This document shows, piece after piece, positions 37,614 to 47,725 of a stretch of 64,000 bases of DNA. The stretch's first letter is position 1. Each line of letters opens with the position of its first letter. The DNA is from Denticeps clupeoides (Eukaryota; Chordata; Actinopteri; Clupeiformes; Denticipitidae). Position numbers and translations under genes: made by a program. The stretch lies in the NCBI RefSeq assembly GCF_900700375.1, contig NC_041726.1, forward strand, positions 10,952,373-11,016,372. Direction: 5' to 3'. The notes beneath the pieces were generated by a model. That model was not told where the DNA came from, ran no database searches, and worked only from the letters and a program-made list of their open reading frames with translations.

Positions 37614-38080
37614 ACATTGGTAGATTCTCACTGAAGGCATCAAAACTATGAATGAACACATGTGGAGTTATGTACTTAACAAAAAAAGGTTAAATAAGTG
37701 AAAACATGTTTTATATTCTAGTTTCTTTGCTCTGATTACTGCTTTGCACACTCTTGGCATTCTCTCGATGAGCTTCAAGATGTCGTCACCTGAAATGGTT
37801 CTCCAACAGTCTTGAAGGAGTTCCCAGAGGTGTTTAGCACTTGTTGGCCCCTTTACCTTTACACTCTGCGGTCCAGCTCACCCCAAACCATCTCGATTGG
37901 GTTCAGGTCCGGTGACTGTGGATGCCAGGTCTCCACTTTTTGTTAAGTACATAACTCCACATGTGTTCATTCATAGCTTTGATGCCTTCAGTAATAATCT
38001 ACCAATGTAAATGGTCATGAAAATAAAGACAACACATTGAATGAGAAGGTGTGTCAAAACGTTTGGCCTGTACTGTATAT
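37614..38080 (-). mobile_element. internally deleted Tc1-like transposon
   Basis: The minus strand encodes a transposase C-terminus: SPDLNPIEMVWGELDRRV, then HLWELLQDCWRTISGDDILK and IERMPRVCKAV. One frame change lies between the first two pieces. The right terminal sequence reads GTGTGTCAAAACGTTTGGCC near 38049-38068. The left terminal repeat is replaced by the (TA)n(CA)n tract. It belongs to the same family as 19313-19735. Confidence 0.78.
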
Positions 38081-38631
38081 TTGTGCACATAAGCACTTAA
38101 TGTATAAAATGCTTGGTTAATTTGTGCCATGGACATGCGGATCAGTGTATCGGTCTATTTGCTGCACAAGCAACACTCTCATGCTTTTCTAGCGGAAACG
38201 CCCTTTCAGTAAACAAAATCAACTCGGCCTGCCATGGACAATGGAATCTGGCCGACTGAGCAAACAATACACTTAAACATAAATACAATGATTTATAATA
38301 TTTGCGTGTTATCCATGTGCTTTACTTTCAGACCAAGAACACTTTCACTGTAAAATGATCCTTCAACTGATAACTTGCCATCATGACTGAGGAAATGCAG
38401 AAAAAAATTAAATGAATGGATTTACCTATAAACCTGGATTAAAATATCGCCTATACTCAGATCTAGGCTAGATTAAAGCAGAGTTATGTAGACAGCTATG
38501 ATGAAAAGCATTAGGACTGTTTTTACATGTAAGTGCATATGCTTCGGTATGCAGAAGAGCCCCCAAAGTAACACGCCCCTACAATCTATGGCACAACTTT
38601 GGGTCTAATTGTGGGGGTGGGGGGTATTATT

Positions 38632-38866
38632 GGGCCTTACGGGTATGGAAGCAGACCCGTAATCAGAGGGTTGCTGGTTCTAATCGTCCACTGAGGTTCC
38701 ACTGAGCAAAGCACCGTCCCCACACACTGCTCCCCGGGCCCCTGTCATGGCTGCCCACTGCTCACCAAGGGTGATGGTTAAAAGCAGACGACGCGTTCCA
38801 TTGTATCACCGTGTGCTGTGCTGCAGTGTTTCACAATGATAATCACTTCACTTTCACTTTCACTAT
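38632..38866 (+). repeat. SINE family A, full-length, plus orientation
   Basis: The tRNA-like head (GGTTGCTGGTTCTAATCG, a degraded B-box) is followed by GAGCAAAGCACCGTCCCC, CCACTGCTCACCAAGGGTGA and a (TTTCAC)n tail. It is the only family A copy here on the plus strand. It ends just before the dhrs13-like promoter. Confidence 0.75.
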
Positions 38867-38964
38867 ATTGGCTGGATCTGACTTTTGCAGGGGTCATGAC
38901 CCCTCCGTGCCCCGTGCTCCGGGCCTTATGGATTGCAGAGCTCCACTTCAGATGTGAAGGGGCG

Positions 38965-38982
38965 CAGCGCCCCCTGGCGGCC
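38965..38982 (-). promoter_or_regulatory. CTCF-like motif at dhrs13-like promoter
   Basis: On the minus strand the sequence is GGCCGCCAGGGGGCGCTG, very close to the vertebrate CTCF core (CCACCAGGGGGCGC). It lies about 110 bp upstream of the dhrs13-like start codon in a CpG-rich stretch. Confidence 0.55.
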
Positions 38983-39093
38983 GTGGAGGTTGCGGCAGCC
39001 GGAAACTTGTTCAAAGTGCGACAGTTCGCACGCCGAGCGTTACAAAACTCGACGGCGGCGGCGGCGTCTCCTCGATCCGGCCAGATCGACGCG

Positions 39094-39725
39094 ATGATCC
39101 TCCTTCTGTGCGGCGCGGCAGCGGTCGCGGTGTACGCCGTGTGCTGCTTCACCGTGCTGCGGCTTCCCAAGTGCCAAAGCCGCGCCAGATTAGACGGGAA
39201 AACGGTGGTCGTGACAGGTAAATCATGCGTTCACGCAGCAGAGGGAATTATGACAATAATAAGGGGCACTACTACCCAACCACTACCAATATTATTTGCA
39301 TGTGCATGATCTATAGAGGAAATACCATACCGATGCATTGTCACATTGATATAATTATGCATGTATGAATTGTGCATGTTCAAGTAGAACAGATATATTT
39401 TCCAGCCTTAGTTTTCCAAGCAGCCAGTGTCCTTTCCCCCTTATTAAAAAAAAAAAAAACACCTTCTTGCTACATCCAGTGTCATCGTGAACTTTGCCAG
39501 GCTCAGTGCCAGCTGTTCCAGCAGGGCCAGTTGGCACGGGTTCGAGATTCAGGTTCACGTCGCTGTTACTGTACACGCAGGGTCCAACACTGGCATCGGG
39601 AAGACCACCGCACTGGACCTGGCCAAGAGGGGAGCCAGAGTAATCCTAGCCTGTCGAGATCAGAAGAGGGCCGAGGCTGCAGTCAGTGACATACGGCGGG
39701 TGGGAGAACCGTCTCAGAGAACAAG

Positions 39726-39822
<97 letters not shown>

Positions 39823-42800
39823 CAAATGTATAATTACAATGTATATAATTACATTTACATTTAAGGCATTTGGCAGACGCCCTTATCCAGAGCAACTTAC
39901 AACGTGTTTTCAAGTTGCCATCGATGAAGTGATCAGTTCTAGTTCATTAGGACCCTCATCTATGAATACAATCTTTTTATTCACTCTTGTTGTAGATTCT
40001 GTACACAAGTTAGACAATAAGAAGGTAACAATTTAATCTAAATATTCTCTAAAGAGGAAGGTCTTGAGCTGCCGTTTGAAAATCCTCAGTGACTGAGCTG
40101 TTCTGACCTCGAGGGGAAGTTCATTCCACCACCGAGGGGCCAAGACAGAGAAGAGTCTAGATTAGTTGCTGTCATTTCAAACAGCCCATATTTCATATTC
40201 TATCAGAACAACTGGCTTGCATTATATACATTAGAAGGATAACATAGTTATTTCCAGAGTGTTCTCTCACTGTTAGATTGAAAGCATGTTTATAAAAAGT
40301 CGGACTACTACTGTGTTTCACGATAGGACGGAGAAATAACTCGCACTCAAATTGCCATTCACATTTTTCATTTACAGTCCATCTGGAAATTATTCACAGT
40401 GCATCACTTTTTACACATTTTGTTATGTTACAGCCTTATTCCAAAATTGATGAAATATTTTACACACAACAACAATCCATAATGACAATAATGGCAAATG
40501 TATTAAAAATAAGTGTTCCCAGCCTTTGTCGAGAAGCTCACCTGTTTCACCTGATCACCCTTGAGATGTTTCTGCAGTTCAATTGGAGTCCACCTGTAGA
40601 AATTTGCACATGATTAGGAAATGGCTATATACCGACGCTTCCCATCCCACCTGATGGAGCTAATGGGCAAAACTGGCCAAGGATAGGCGTGCTACGAAGA
40701 CTTCAGGCTGTAATTGCTGCCAATGGATGCACTGTACATTCACAGCATTTATCTGAGGCCCTTATCCAGAGCGACTTACAACCAGTAGTTACAGGGACAG
40801 TGCCCCCCTGGAGACACTCAGGGTTCAGTGTCTTGCTCAGGGACACAATGGTAGTAAGTGGGGTTTAAACGTACGACTTTGTGGTCTTCCCTACTTTTGG
40901 AATAGAGCTATATTGTAAGTCAGTGTAGTAAATATGAATTCCCCAAATATGAATTCAGTTCTTACTTGAGTTTAAAAGAGAGTGTTTTGTGGCACATCCC
41001 GGGGAAATGCAGACTATTTAATTGTTCCAGAATACAGCTAGCATGAAGCATGAATCAAATTTCAATATTTTAAAAACATTTGTATTTTTTTATTTTTGTC
41101 ATAAGACAAAGCAGAGCTTACAAAGGACAGCCGAATCAATGTATTGTCTTTGGTTTCATGCCATAATTCAATATTAGATTGTTACATGGTCTATGCAGCC
41201 TATGCAGAACTCCTGCTCTCTGGGTTTACTGTCATTTCCACCAGACACTTGAGATCATTCATTTGTAACCATAGCAACAGTGACTCAAAGGGGGAATGTA
41301 TGTCTAGCCTCTATAAGGGCCAATAAAAACATGTCAGATAAAGGCAAATATTACTGAAATGCAGTGTATAATTACATTTACATTTTCATTTACATTTATG
41401 GCATTTGGCAGACTCCCTTATCCAGAGCAACTTACAACGTGTTTTCAAGTTGCCATCGATGAAGTGATCAGTTCTAGTTCATTAGGACCCTCAACTATGA
41501 ATACAATCTTTTTATTCACTCTTGTTGTAGATTCTGTACATAAGTCAGACAAGAAGAAGGTTACAAGTGAATCTAAATATTCTCTAAATAGGAAGGTCTT
41601 GAGCTGCCGTTTGAAAATCCTCAGTGACTGAGCTGTTCTGACCTCGAGGGGAAGTTCATTCCACCACAGAGGGGCCAAGACAGAGAAGAGTCTAGATTAG
41701 TTGCTGTCATTTCAAACAGCCCATATTTCATATTCTATCAGAACAACTGGCTTGCATTATATACATTAGAAGGATAACATAGTTATTTCCAGAGTGTTCT
41801 CTCACTGTTAGATCGAAAGCATATTTATAAAAAAGTCGGACTACTACTGTGTTTCACGACAGGACGGAGAAATAATTGTTTTTATATTATACTGTATGTC
41901 TTCAGGAGAGCGGCAGCAGCGAGGTTGTATACATGCATCTGGATCTGGCCAGTCTGCAGTCCGTACGCTCCTTTGCCGAAACGTTTCTGAAGACGGAGCC
42001 CAGGCTGGATATTCTCATCAACAATGCAGGTAACAGAGCCCTGTTACTCTAGTAAAACCATAGATGCTGCTAAAAGAATGAACGGCAATATTTCAGTTAA
42101 ACAAAGGCATTTAGTGGATTAATGAAAGTGACAGTGACGTGATTGTCATTGTGAAACACTGCAGCGCAGCACATGGTGAAACAACTAAATGTGTCCTCTG
42201 CTTTTAACCATCACCCCTGGTGAGCAGTGGGCAGCCATGACATGCACCCCGGGAGCAGTGTGTGGGGACGGTGCTCTGCTCAGTGGCACCTTGGTGGCTC
42301 TGGATTCGAACCGGCAACCTTTCAAATACGGGTCCGCTTCCTTATCCACTAAGCCCCATTCTCCACTGAGATCATATCTTTAGAAGAAGTCTTTGGATGT
42401 CCTGTAAAGATAAGACCGTCCTTGTTGAGGACAGTGAATCTGTCTCACACAGGCCTAGTGGTGGAGGGCACAACGAAGGACGGCATGGGCATGATCTTCG
42501 GAGTCAACCACCTCGGGCACTTCCTGCTGACCCTTCTTCTGCTGGACCGGCTGAAAGAGAGCGGCCCCAGCAGAGTGGTGAATGTGGCCTCCAAGGCCTA
42601 CGAGGTTGGCAAGATCGATTTCGATTGCCTGAGCACCCACAAGAAGCTGGCGGAGGGCAAATCCAGCCTGTCCCTCTTCTTCCGGTACAGCCACAGCAAA
42701 CTGTGCAACGTGCTGTTCACCCACGAATTGGCCAAGAGGCTGCAGGGCACGAATGTTACCTGCTACAGTCTGCACCCAGGTCAGTGCCCAAACATATATA

Positions 42801-43123
42801 TATATAAATACACATTTCATATGTCAGGGAGGTAGGGGCCAAGTGGGTAAGACACTTGCCTGTGAACCAGAAGACCATAAAATCACAGGTTCAAACCCCA
42901 CTTACTACCTTTGTGTCCATGAGTGAGACACTTAATGCTGAGTGTCTCCAGGGGGACTGTCCCTGTAACTAAGGTGCTCAGGAGAAGGGCACCTGATAAG
43001 TGCTGTACATATTTAAAATATTTATTTAAAATATTTCCTCTATCCATTCACTAGCCATTCTTCAGTCAAGTCATGGAGTGTCCTAATAATGTGCAACCGT
43101 TACCAAGCAACAGACAACCCCCC

Positions 43124-43172
<49 letters not shown>

Positions 43173-43512
43173 TCATATTTTAACTGTACAACTTTTCATA
43201 AGGTTCAGATAATGGAACTGTTCATTTTATAATCATATATTTTTCCTCACAGGCCCAATCAAGACAGACATCAGCCGTCATAGCAACCTTCTTTGGAAAA
43301 TGATCTTGTTCCCCATTCTTACACTCTTCTTTGTGGATCCTGTATCTGGTGCCCAGACCACCATCCACTGTGCCCTGCAGGAGGGCATTGAGCCCCACAG
43401 CGGGCGCTACTTTGAGAAGTGTGCTGTGAAGGAGGTGAAAGCCCATGGCCGAGACGATGCCGTGGCCAAGAAGCTGTGGGAGCTGAGCGAGAGGCTGTGT
43501 AGCCTGGCCTGA
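39094..43512 (+). CDS. DHRS13-like short-chain dehydrogenase/reductase
   Basis: Exons are 39094-39217, 39581-39699, 41906-42029, 42453-42779 and 43253-43512. They total 954 nt, or 317 residues. The closest family I recognise is DHRS13, within the RDH11/12-like SDRs: [19 protein letters not shown] is nearly the DHRS13 phrase. An N-terminal hydrophobic anchor (residues 1-23) precedes the NAD(P) fold. TGSNTGIG (41-48) and ACRDQKRAE suggest NADP preference, and NNAG ends at residue 123. The catalytic residues are Asn141, Ser169 (NVASKA), Tyr201 and Lys205 (YSHSK), and HPGPIKTDI follows. All are present, so it should be an active membrane-bound oxidoreductase; the substrate (retinoid, steroid or lipid aldehyde) is unknown. 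It lacks the long C-terminal tail of mammalian DHRS13. Upstream in-frame codons exist before 39094, but this ATG gives the usual family N-terminus. Intron 2 (2.2 kb) is filled with transposons. Confidence 0.9.
39734..39818. repeat. (TA)n microsatellite
   Basis: About 42 TA units in intron 2 of the dhrs13-like gene, 34 bp after the exon 2 donor. Confidence 0.95.
39840..40336 (-). mobile_element. LINE 3' fragment, copy 1
   Basis: The minus strand has the C-terminal signature of fish non-LTR reverse transcriptases ([20 protein letters not shown] in the twin). Then come a 3' UTR and a tail whose last about 40 bases match the SINE family B tail, ending in an (ATGTAA)-like run. It is about 95% or more identical to 41370-41876. 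Confidence 0.75.
40375..40735. mobile_element. Tc1-like remnant
   Basis: It contains the terminal phrase GTCCATCTGGAAATTATTCA, then CATTTTGTTATGTTACAGCC, typical of a widespread fish Tc1-like family. It also contains a transposase-end remnant (CAGGCTGTAATTGCTGCCAA). A SINE (40733-40885) abuts its right side. Confidence 0.65.
40733..40885 (-). repeat. SINE family B copy
   Basis: It contains CCAGAGCGACTTACAACCAG, GGAGACACTCAGGGTTCAG and GGGACACAATGGTAGTAAG. The B-box side is degraded (GGGGTTTAAACG). Confidence 0.75.
41370..41876 (-). mobile_element. LINE 3' fragment, copy 2
   Basis: This is the twin of 39840-40336 in the same orientation and the same intron, with the same 5' breakpoint (CAGGACGGAGAAATAA on plus). 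The minus-strand frame 41678-41445 encodes the reverse-transcriptase C-terminal tail. Confidence 0.75.
42115..42362 (-). repeat. SINE family A, full length
   Basis: This is the best copy of the family here. On the minus strand there is an A-box-like TTAGTGGATAAGG, a B-box GGTTCGAATCC (plus GGATTCGAACC near 42302), a body with GGGGACGGTGCTCTGCTCAG, and a GTGACGTGATTGTCATTGTG tail side. It lies in intron 3 of the dhrs13-like gene. Confidence 0.82.
42825..43010 (+). repeat. SINE family B, plus orientation
   Basis: The tRNA-like head contains AAGTGGGTAAGACACTTGCC and the B-box GGTTCAAACCCC. It is followed by GAGTGTCTCCAGGGGGACTG and a shortened tail (GGGCACCTGATAAGTGCTG). It lies in intron 4 of the dhrs13-like gene. 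Confidence 0.8.
43119..43170. repeat. poly-C joined to (CA)n
   Basis: A C-run of about 22 followed by about 15 AC units, the same arrangement as 36527-36618. Confidence 0.9.
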
Positions 43513-43600
43513 GAAATCTGTGCACAAAAAAGAAACGCACATTCTGACTTGAAGGGCTGAATTTTAATGGCGTTCACACTGTTGTATTGTTTTTTTCTAG

Positions 43601-43606
43601 AATAAA
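43601..43606 (+). terminator. dhrs13-like polyadenylation signal
   Basis: AATAAA lies 89 bp after the stop codon, after a T-rich tract. Confidence 0.6.
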
Positions 43607-43612
43607 CAGACT

Positions 43613-46600
43613 TAAACAATACAGTACCACTTTTTTTAATGATGCAAAAGTTCTCCACCCGAGTCGTATCACCATTAAAATACAGCCCTGCGAAACATAC
43701 ACCTGGGTTTACAGACTGCCCTTTATGTACTTACACCCGTGTTTACAAGTAATAACAAGTTAAATATAAATCATAATGCAATGACACCAGTAGTTGCAGT
43801 TTAGTGTACAATTAATTTGTTTATTAATAAAATATACTTGATCTAAATGTTGATCTTTTATCATTCATAGTACAAGAAATGTTGTTTGGGGAAATATAGG
43901 TAGTTTTTGTGTATTAGTGTTATACACAAAAACCCATACACCTGGCATTACAGATAATAATTTCGATATCAATTTTGACTTTTTAATAAATAGCAGAAAT
44001 GTATCTAAATAAACTTTGATAGTTTAAAATCTAATACAAAAGGTATAGTTAATATGCATAAATATGACAAGAATCTCCTGGATACGTGATTATGCCATTA
44101 AATGTAATGAATTAAGAAAATCATACATTCCATTGTTTAATGTTGCTCTCAAATACATTCTATGAAAATACACATGTAATGTGAATATTATCATTACAGC
44201 TGCCACGCTTTGTTCAGTAAAAATGCTTTTAACAAAACATAGAAGTGTGTCTTTATTTGTGTCACCACTAGATGGCGCTCGAAAGAAGAAATGTCTAAAG
44301 ACATTGAGTCTGCAGAGGGTGACAGGGTGGCCCAGCCCCATCACCAACTGGGCCTGTCCTGGCACGAGGTGTTTTTTTTTTTTTTTCGTTTCTGCCAAGA
44401 CGAACCCCTGTGTGGCGGCGGCAGACTGGAGGCTTTTCGCAGACTCTGGGGTGGGCACCGTCTGCTGCAGTCTGGGCACAGGATTTCACCCCACCTGGCA
44501 CCGGGGTGGACAGACCGTGAGGTGAAAGATAATTACCCAAAATGCAACCCTTCACTGCACACATGCACAAATCCCCCCCCCTGCCACATGGGCCTAGCAA
44601 ATTCTAGATTTCACTACTCTTTATTGAAGTCCCTGGAAATTCATGTCAAAAACGTGGTGCCAGTGTTTGATCCTAAAACTCTCCCCACCCTTGGGCATAT
44701 GTCCATTAAGCTGTAACAGGACCCTTAGCATGTGGTGGATCCCTGTAGCTTGACTGGCGGGTCGAGGTCTCCTCCTGTGGGGACAATGTGGGGCAGCAGG
44801 GCTTTGAAGCGTAGGACAGATGAGTGTCTCCAGCTGTCCTTTGTCCACTGGTGTCCTGTTACCACACACACACACACACACAGATAAACCCACTTACATC
44901 ACCAGAGCACACACAAAGAGATACTTATACACTGTCTCTGATTGTTTCTTATATTCGTTCTAAGCATTATATTTAGATCCATTCAATACCTTCCTCTACA
45001 TGATGATCTGCTAGATGATCGGCTCAACCAAACAAGAAAAGTTCAAGAACCACAGCTGCTATTTCATCCTGCTTTCACAGACGAACCATTCCTAAGTCAC
45101 AATGTTATTATTTAATAGTGGACTTAGTTGTTTAGTATGCATTATATTGGCAAATATTTTACATAGACACAAAGCCATCAGTACAGAAATAATTGAAATA
45201 GAAAATGTTGCTGTGGTGTCTAAAGCTGTATATTTTTTAGGGTCTTAATTGATTTACAGTTTTTAACCATTAATCGCACATTTAGTGATTCATTAAATCA
45301 TGATTAATCACAATTAATTATTTTGCCTAAAGCTATAACAAGTGAGACAAGTGAGAAGGAATCTCAAGACTGGGTGCGACGTGGAGATCTGGTCATTCCA
45401 TAAAATTTACTCTGTCGGTAAATAACTTTAGAGTATGCGTTAAATATTTATGAATCAATTGCCATGAATAATTTTGATAGCCCTAATTTTCATTCAGATT
45501 TTGGGCATTTTTGCCCTGTGTAAACAATTAAGCCCAGGCACGTGGTTGCTTGCTGCTCTGCTCTGTTGTGAGTTCATCAATTTGGGGGCCACATCAGAAG
45601 GGCTGGTGCCACTGAACCACTGAGTAAAAGTGAGAACGCGTAACAGCTGACTCTCCGGACCCTCAAAGCCTCTTTGTCTCGGTTCTGGCGCGAGTTGAGC
45701 GCTGTAATGCGCCGATACGGCCACTTTGGACCAAAGCACTTTAGCATGATTATGCCGGGCATGTGGCTCTTTTTTTGTGTGTGCTTCTGAAGCATTTCAG
45801 CAGTATTACTGCAGCCCTTTTGGCCATGAGCCCATTTCCTTTAGCCCTACACCACACCACCGTCAGTCTCACCCGCTGCACAGCTGCCCTCTCCGGACAA
45901 AAGTCCATTCATCTAAAGTGATCCTCAGTTTGCGCAAGCTCTGGACGGACTCTCCTGTTGCTCGCGCAGATGGCCAGGCGGGAAAAGCGTTCCAAAGTCG
46001 AAAAATGAATGAAAAGTGTTGGGACGCATTAGATTAAATAAGATTCATGAGCAGAGATCGAATCAGACATGGTTCGGAGAGAGAGAGGTGGCGTGAGCAG
46101 CTCCGCAGATGGACAGAAGGAGCCTCATCTCCCCCTGGTGCCGCTGAGTGATGCATCGACCAGGCGCAGGGTGATGAACGAGCAGCGGCCTGTCCGACGG
46201 ACTGACGAATGAGGGAGAGGGTGGGGTGGGGCTGCGGGGGCCGTGAGGAGGTTTCGCAGAGGCCACGGGGGTGCAGCTCGATCAATCACGACGATTGACA
46301 GATACTGATCCGGGGGTTTAAGGCGTGGCTCTCGGGGTGGGCTGGGCTCCTTGAGAGTAAACTGGACCTGGGGGGGTAGAGGGATGCAGCGGTCAGAGAC
46401 CTGGGCCCACGGCACGGCTGCGTGTGGAGGGGTTAATTCATGAGGGCGCTGACTCTGCATTTCCACATCGGCATCCCCCTCCCGTCGTGCATGGGGGGTG
46501 CACGTCAGTTGAAGAGAAATACTGTCCCTCTGCCCTATCAGATCGCCGGGCTGAAGAGTGTGTGGATTTACTGCCCTCTGGTTGTGGTGTGGATATCTCT

Positions 46601-46679
46601 CAGATGAACTAAACCCTAAAACCGTACTCGTGCGCGCAGCTACTTGCTCCTTGATTCATGTGCCAAAGAAATAGTGGAA
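43613..46679. other. intergenic, no gene seen
   Basis: A/T-rich DNA to about 44260, then mixed sequence with a short (CA)n at 44863-44881. Around 45535-46620 the sequence is non-repetitive and GC-balanced, without a readable exon series; it could be regulatory. A Tween-like weak CTCF-type sequence (CTCCCCCTGGTGCCGC, 46128-46143) is present. Confidence 0.35.
44263..44280 (+). promoter_or_regulatory. CTCF-like motif
   Basis: CACCACTAGATGGCGCTC fits the CTCF consensus CCASYAGRKGGCRS at every core position. It lies about 750 bp downstream of the dhrs13-like stop and points away from the motif at 38965. Confidence 0.55.
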
Positions 46680-46830
46680 AAAGGTGGAAAGTCTGGCAAA
46701 CTCACGCGGCCGCCGTGCCGCATGGATATTCATTAGAGGGCACTGGCTGATGTAATCCATTATTGCCTATTGAGGGTAATCAGTTAATATTGACCTGTGA
46801 TGTTTGCGGTCTTCGCCTGGTATTGGTCCT
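46680..46830. promoter_or_regulatory. candidate conserved noncoding block
   Basis: Dense homeodomain-type and related cores occur here: GGATATTCATTAGAGG, TAATCCATTATTGCC and AATCAGTTAATATTGACC. The block is non-repetitive and abuts a GC-rich GCGGCCGCC stretch. It is judged on texture only. Confidence 0.25.
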
Positions 46831-47039
46831 GAAAGATTGGTTTTCCTTTAGCGGCTCTTTCAGTGAGCCAATAACCAATAGTCGTTATTCAGACAATGAC
46901 TTAGACAAAGCTACTTTGGCTGAGTTGCAAGCATGGCTATTTTGGTGGGAGGGGGGATGCCGCTCATGCTCAACAGGGATTCTACATAGCAGGTCCAGCT
47001 CAATGGGACTAGACTGGTTCACAAGAAATATGCACAAGA

Positions 47040-47725
47040 ATACAATACCATTCAAAAGTTCGGATGCACCTACATTTCCATTTACAGCATTTATCAGACG
47101 CCCTTATCCAGAGCGACTTACAATCAGTATTTACAGGGACAGTCTCCCCTGGAGCAATTTAGGGTTAAGTGTCTTGCTCAGGGACACAATGGTAGTAAGT
47201 GGGATTTGAACCTTTGTCTTCTGGTTCACAGGCAAGTGTGTTACCCACTACGCTACTACCACCTACTCTGTGGCAGTTACGAAGATGAAGATGGAGCCAT
47301 TTTGAAGAATCCAACAAAAGAAACATATTTAGTATTTTTCTATCAGGAGAAAGTGAAGAATGTTTGATGAATCTGTTTTTCCAGGGTCGCCTCTTTTTAC
47401 CTTCATGGTCACTATTGTCAGTATCAAAAGCCACTTGATGAGATGCTCATCAACATGAGTGAATGATAAGAAAGTGTTCAGGCCTGTTGGAAACCGTCCC
47501 ACTTAAGGCGGCTGAGAGAAGCCAAGAGTGTGAAAAGCTCCCATCACAGCAAAAGCTCCCAGTTTTTTGAGGGATGCAAATGTTAAACTTTTTGGCTTGG
47601 TTGCTATATTTTTTGTTTATTACATAACTTCACATATGCTATTTCGTAGTTCTGTATCTCCAGTTTTATACTGTAAAAAGGCCCATAAATGAGTAGGTGT
47701 GTCTGAAACTTTGACTGGTAGCTTC
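47040..47725. mobile_element. Tc1-like element carrying a SINE insertion
   Basis: The left terminal sequence ACCATTCAAAAGTTCGGATGC (plus, near 47047) and the right terminal sequence GAGTAGGTGTGTCTGAAAC (near 47691) are inverse-related. They frame a body homologous to 7960-8352. A family B SINE at 47068-47268 interrupts the element just inside its left end. No transposase frame remains. Confidence 0.7.
47068..47268 (-). repeat. SINE family B, near full length, nested
   Basis: It has the tail CCATTTACAGCATTTATCAG, the core CCAGAGCGACTTACAATC, and the B-box side GGGATTTGAACC. It lies inside the Tc1-like element at 47040-47725, so it is the younger insertion. Confidence 0.8.

Noticed and set aside
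44290-44716. Plus-strand 141-codon frame
   Set aside because: Low-complexity Phe run from a T-tract, no motif, and no exon partners.
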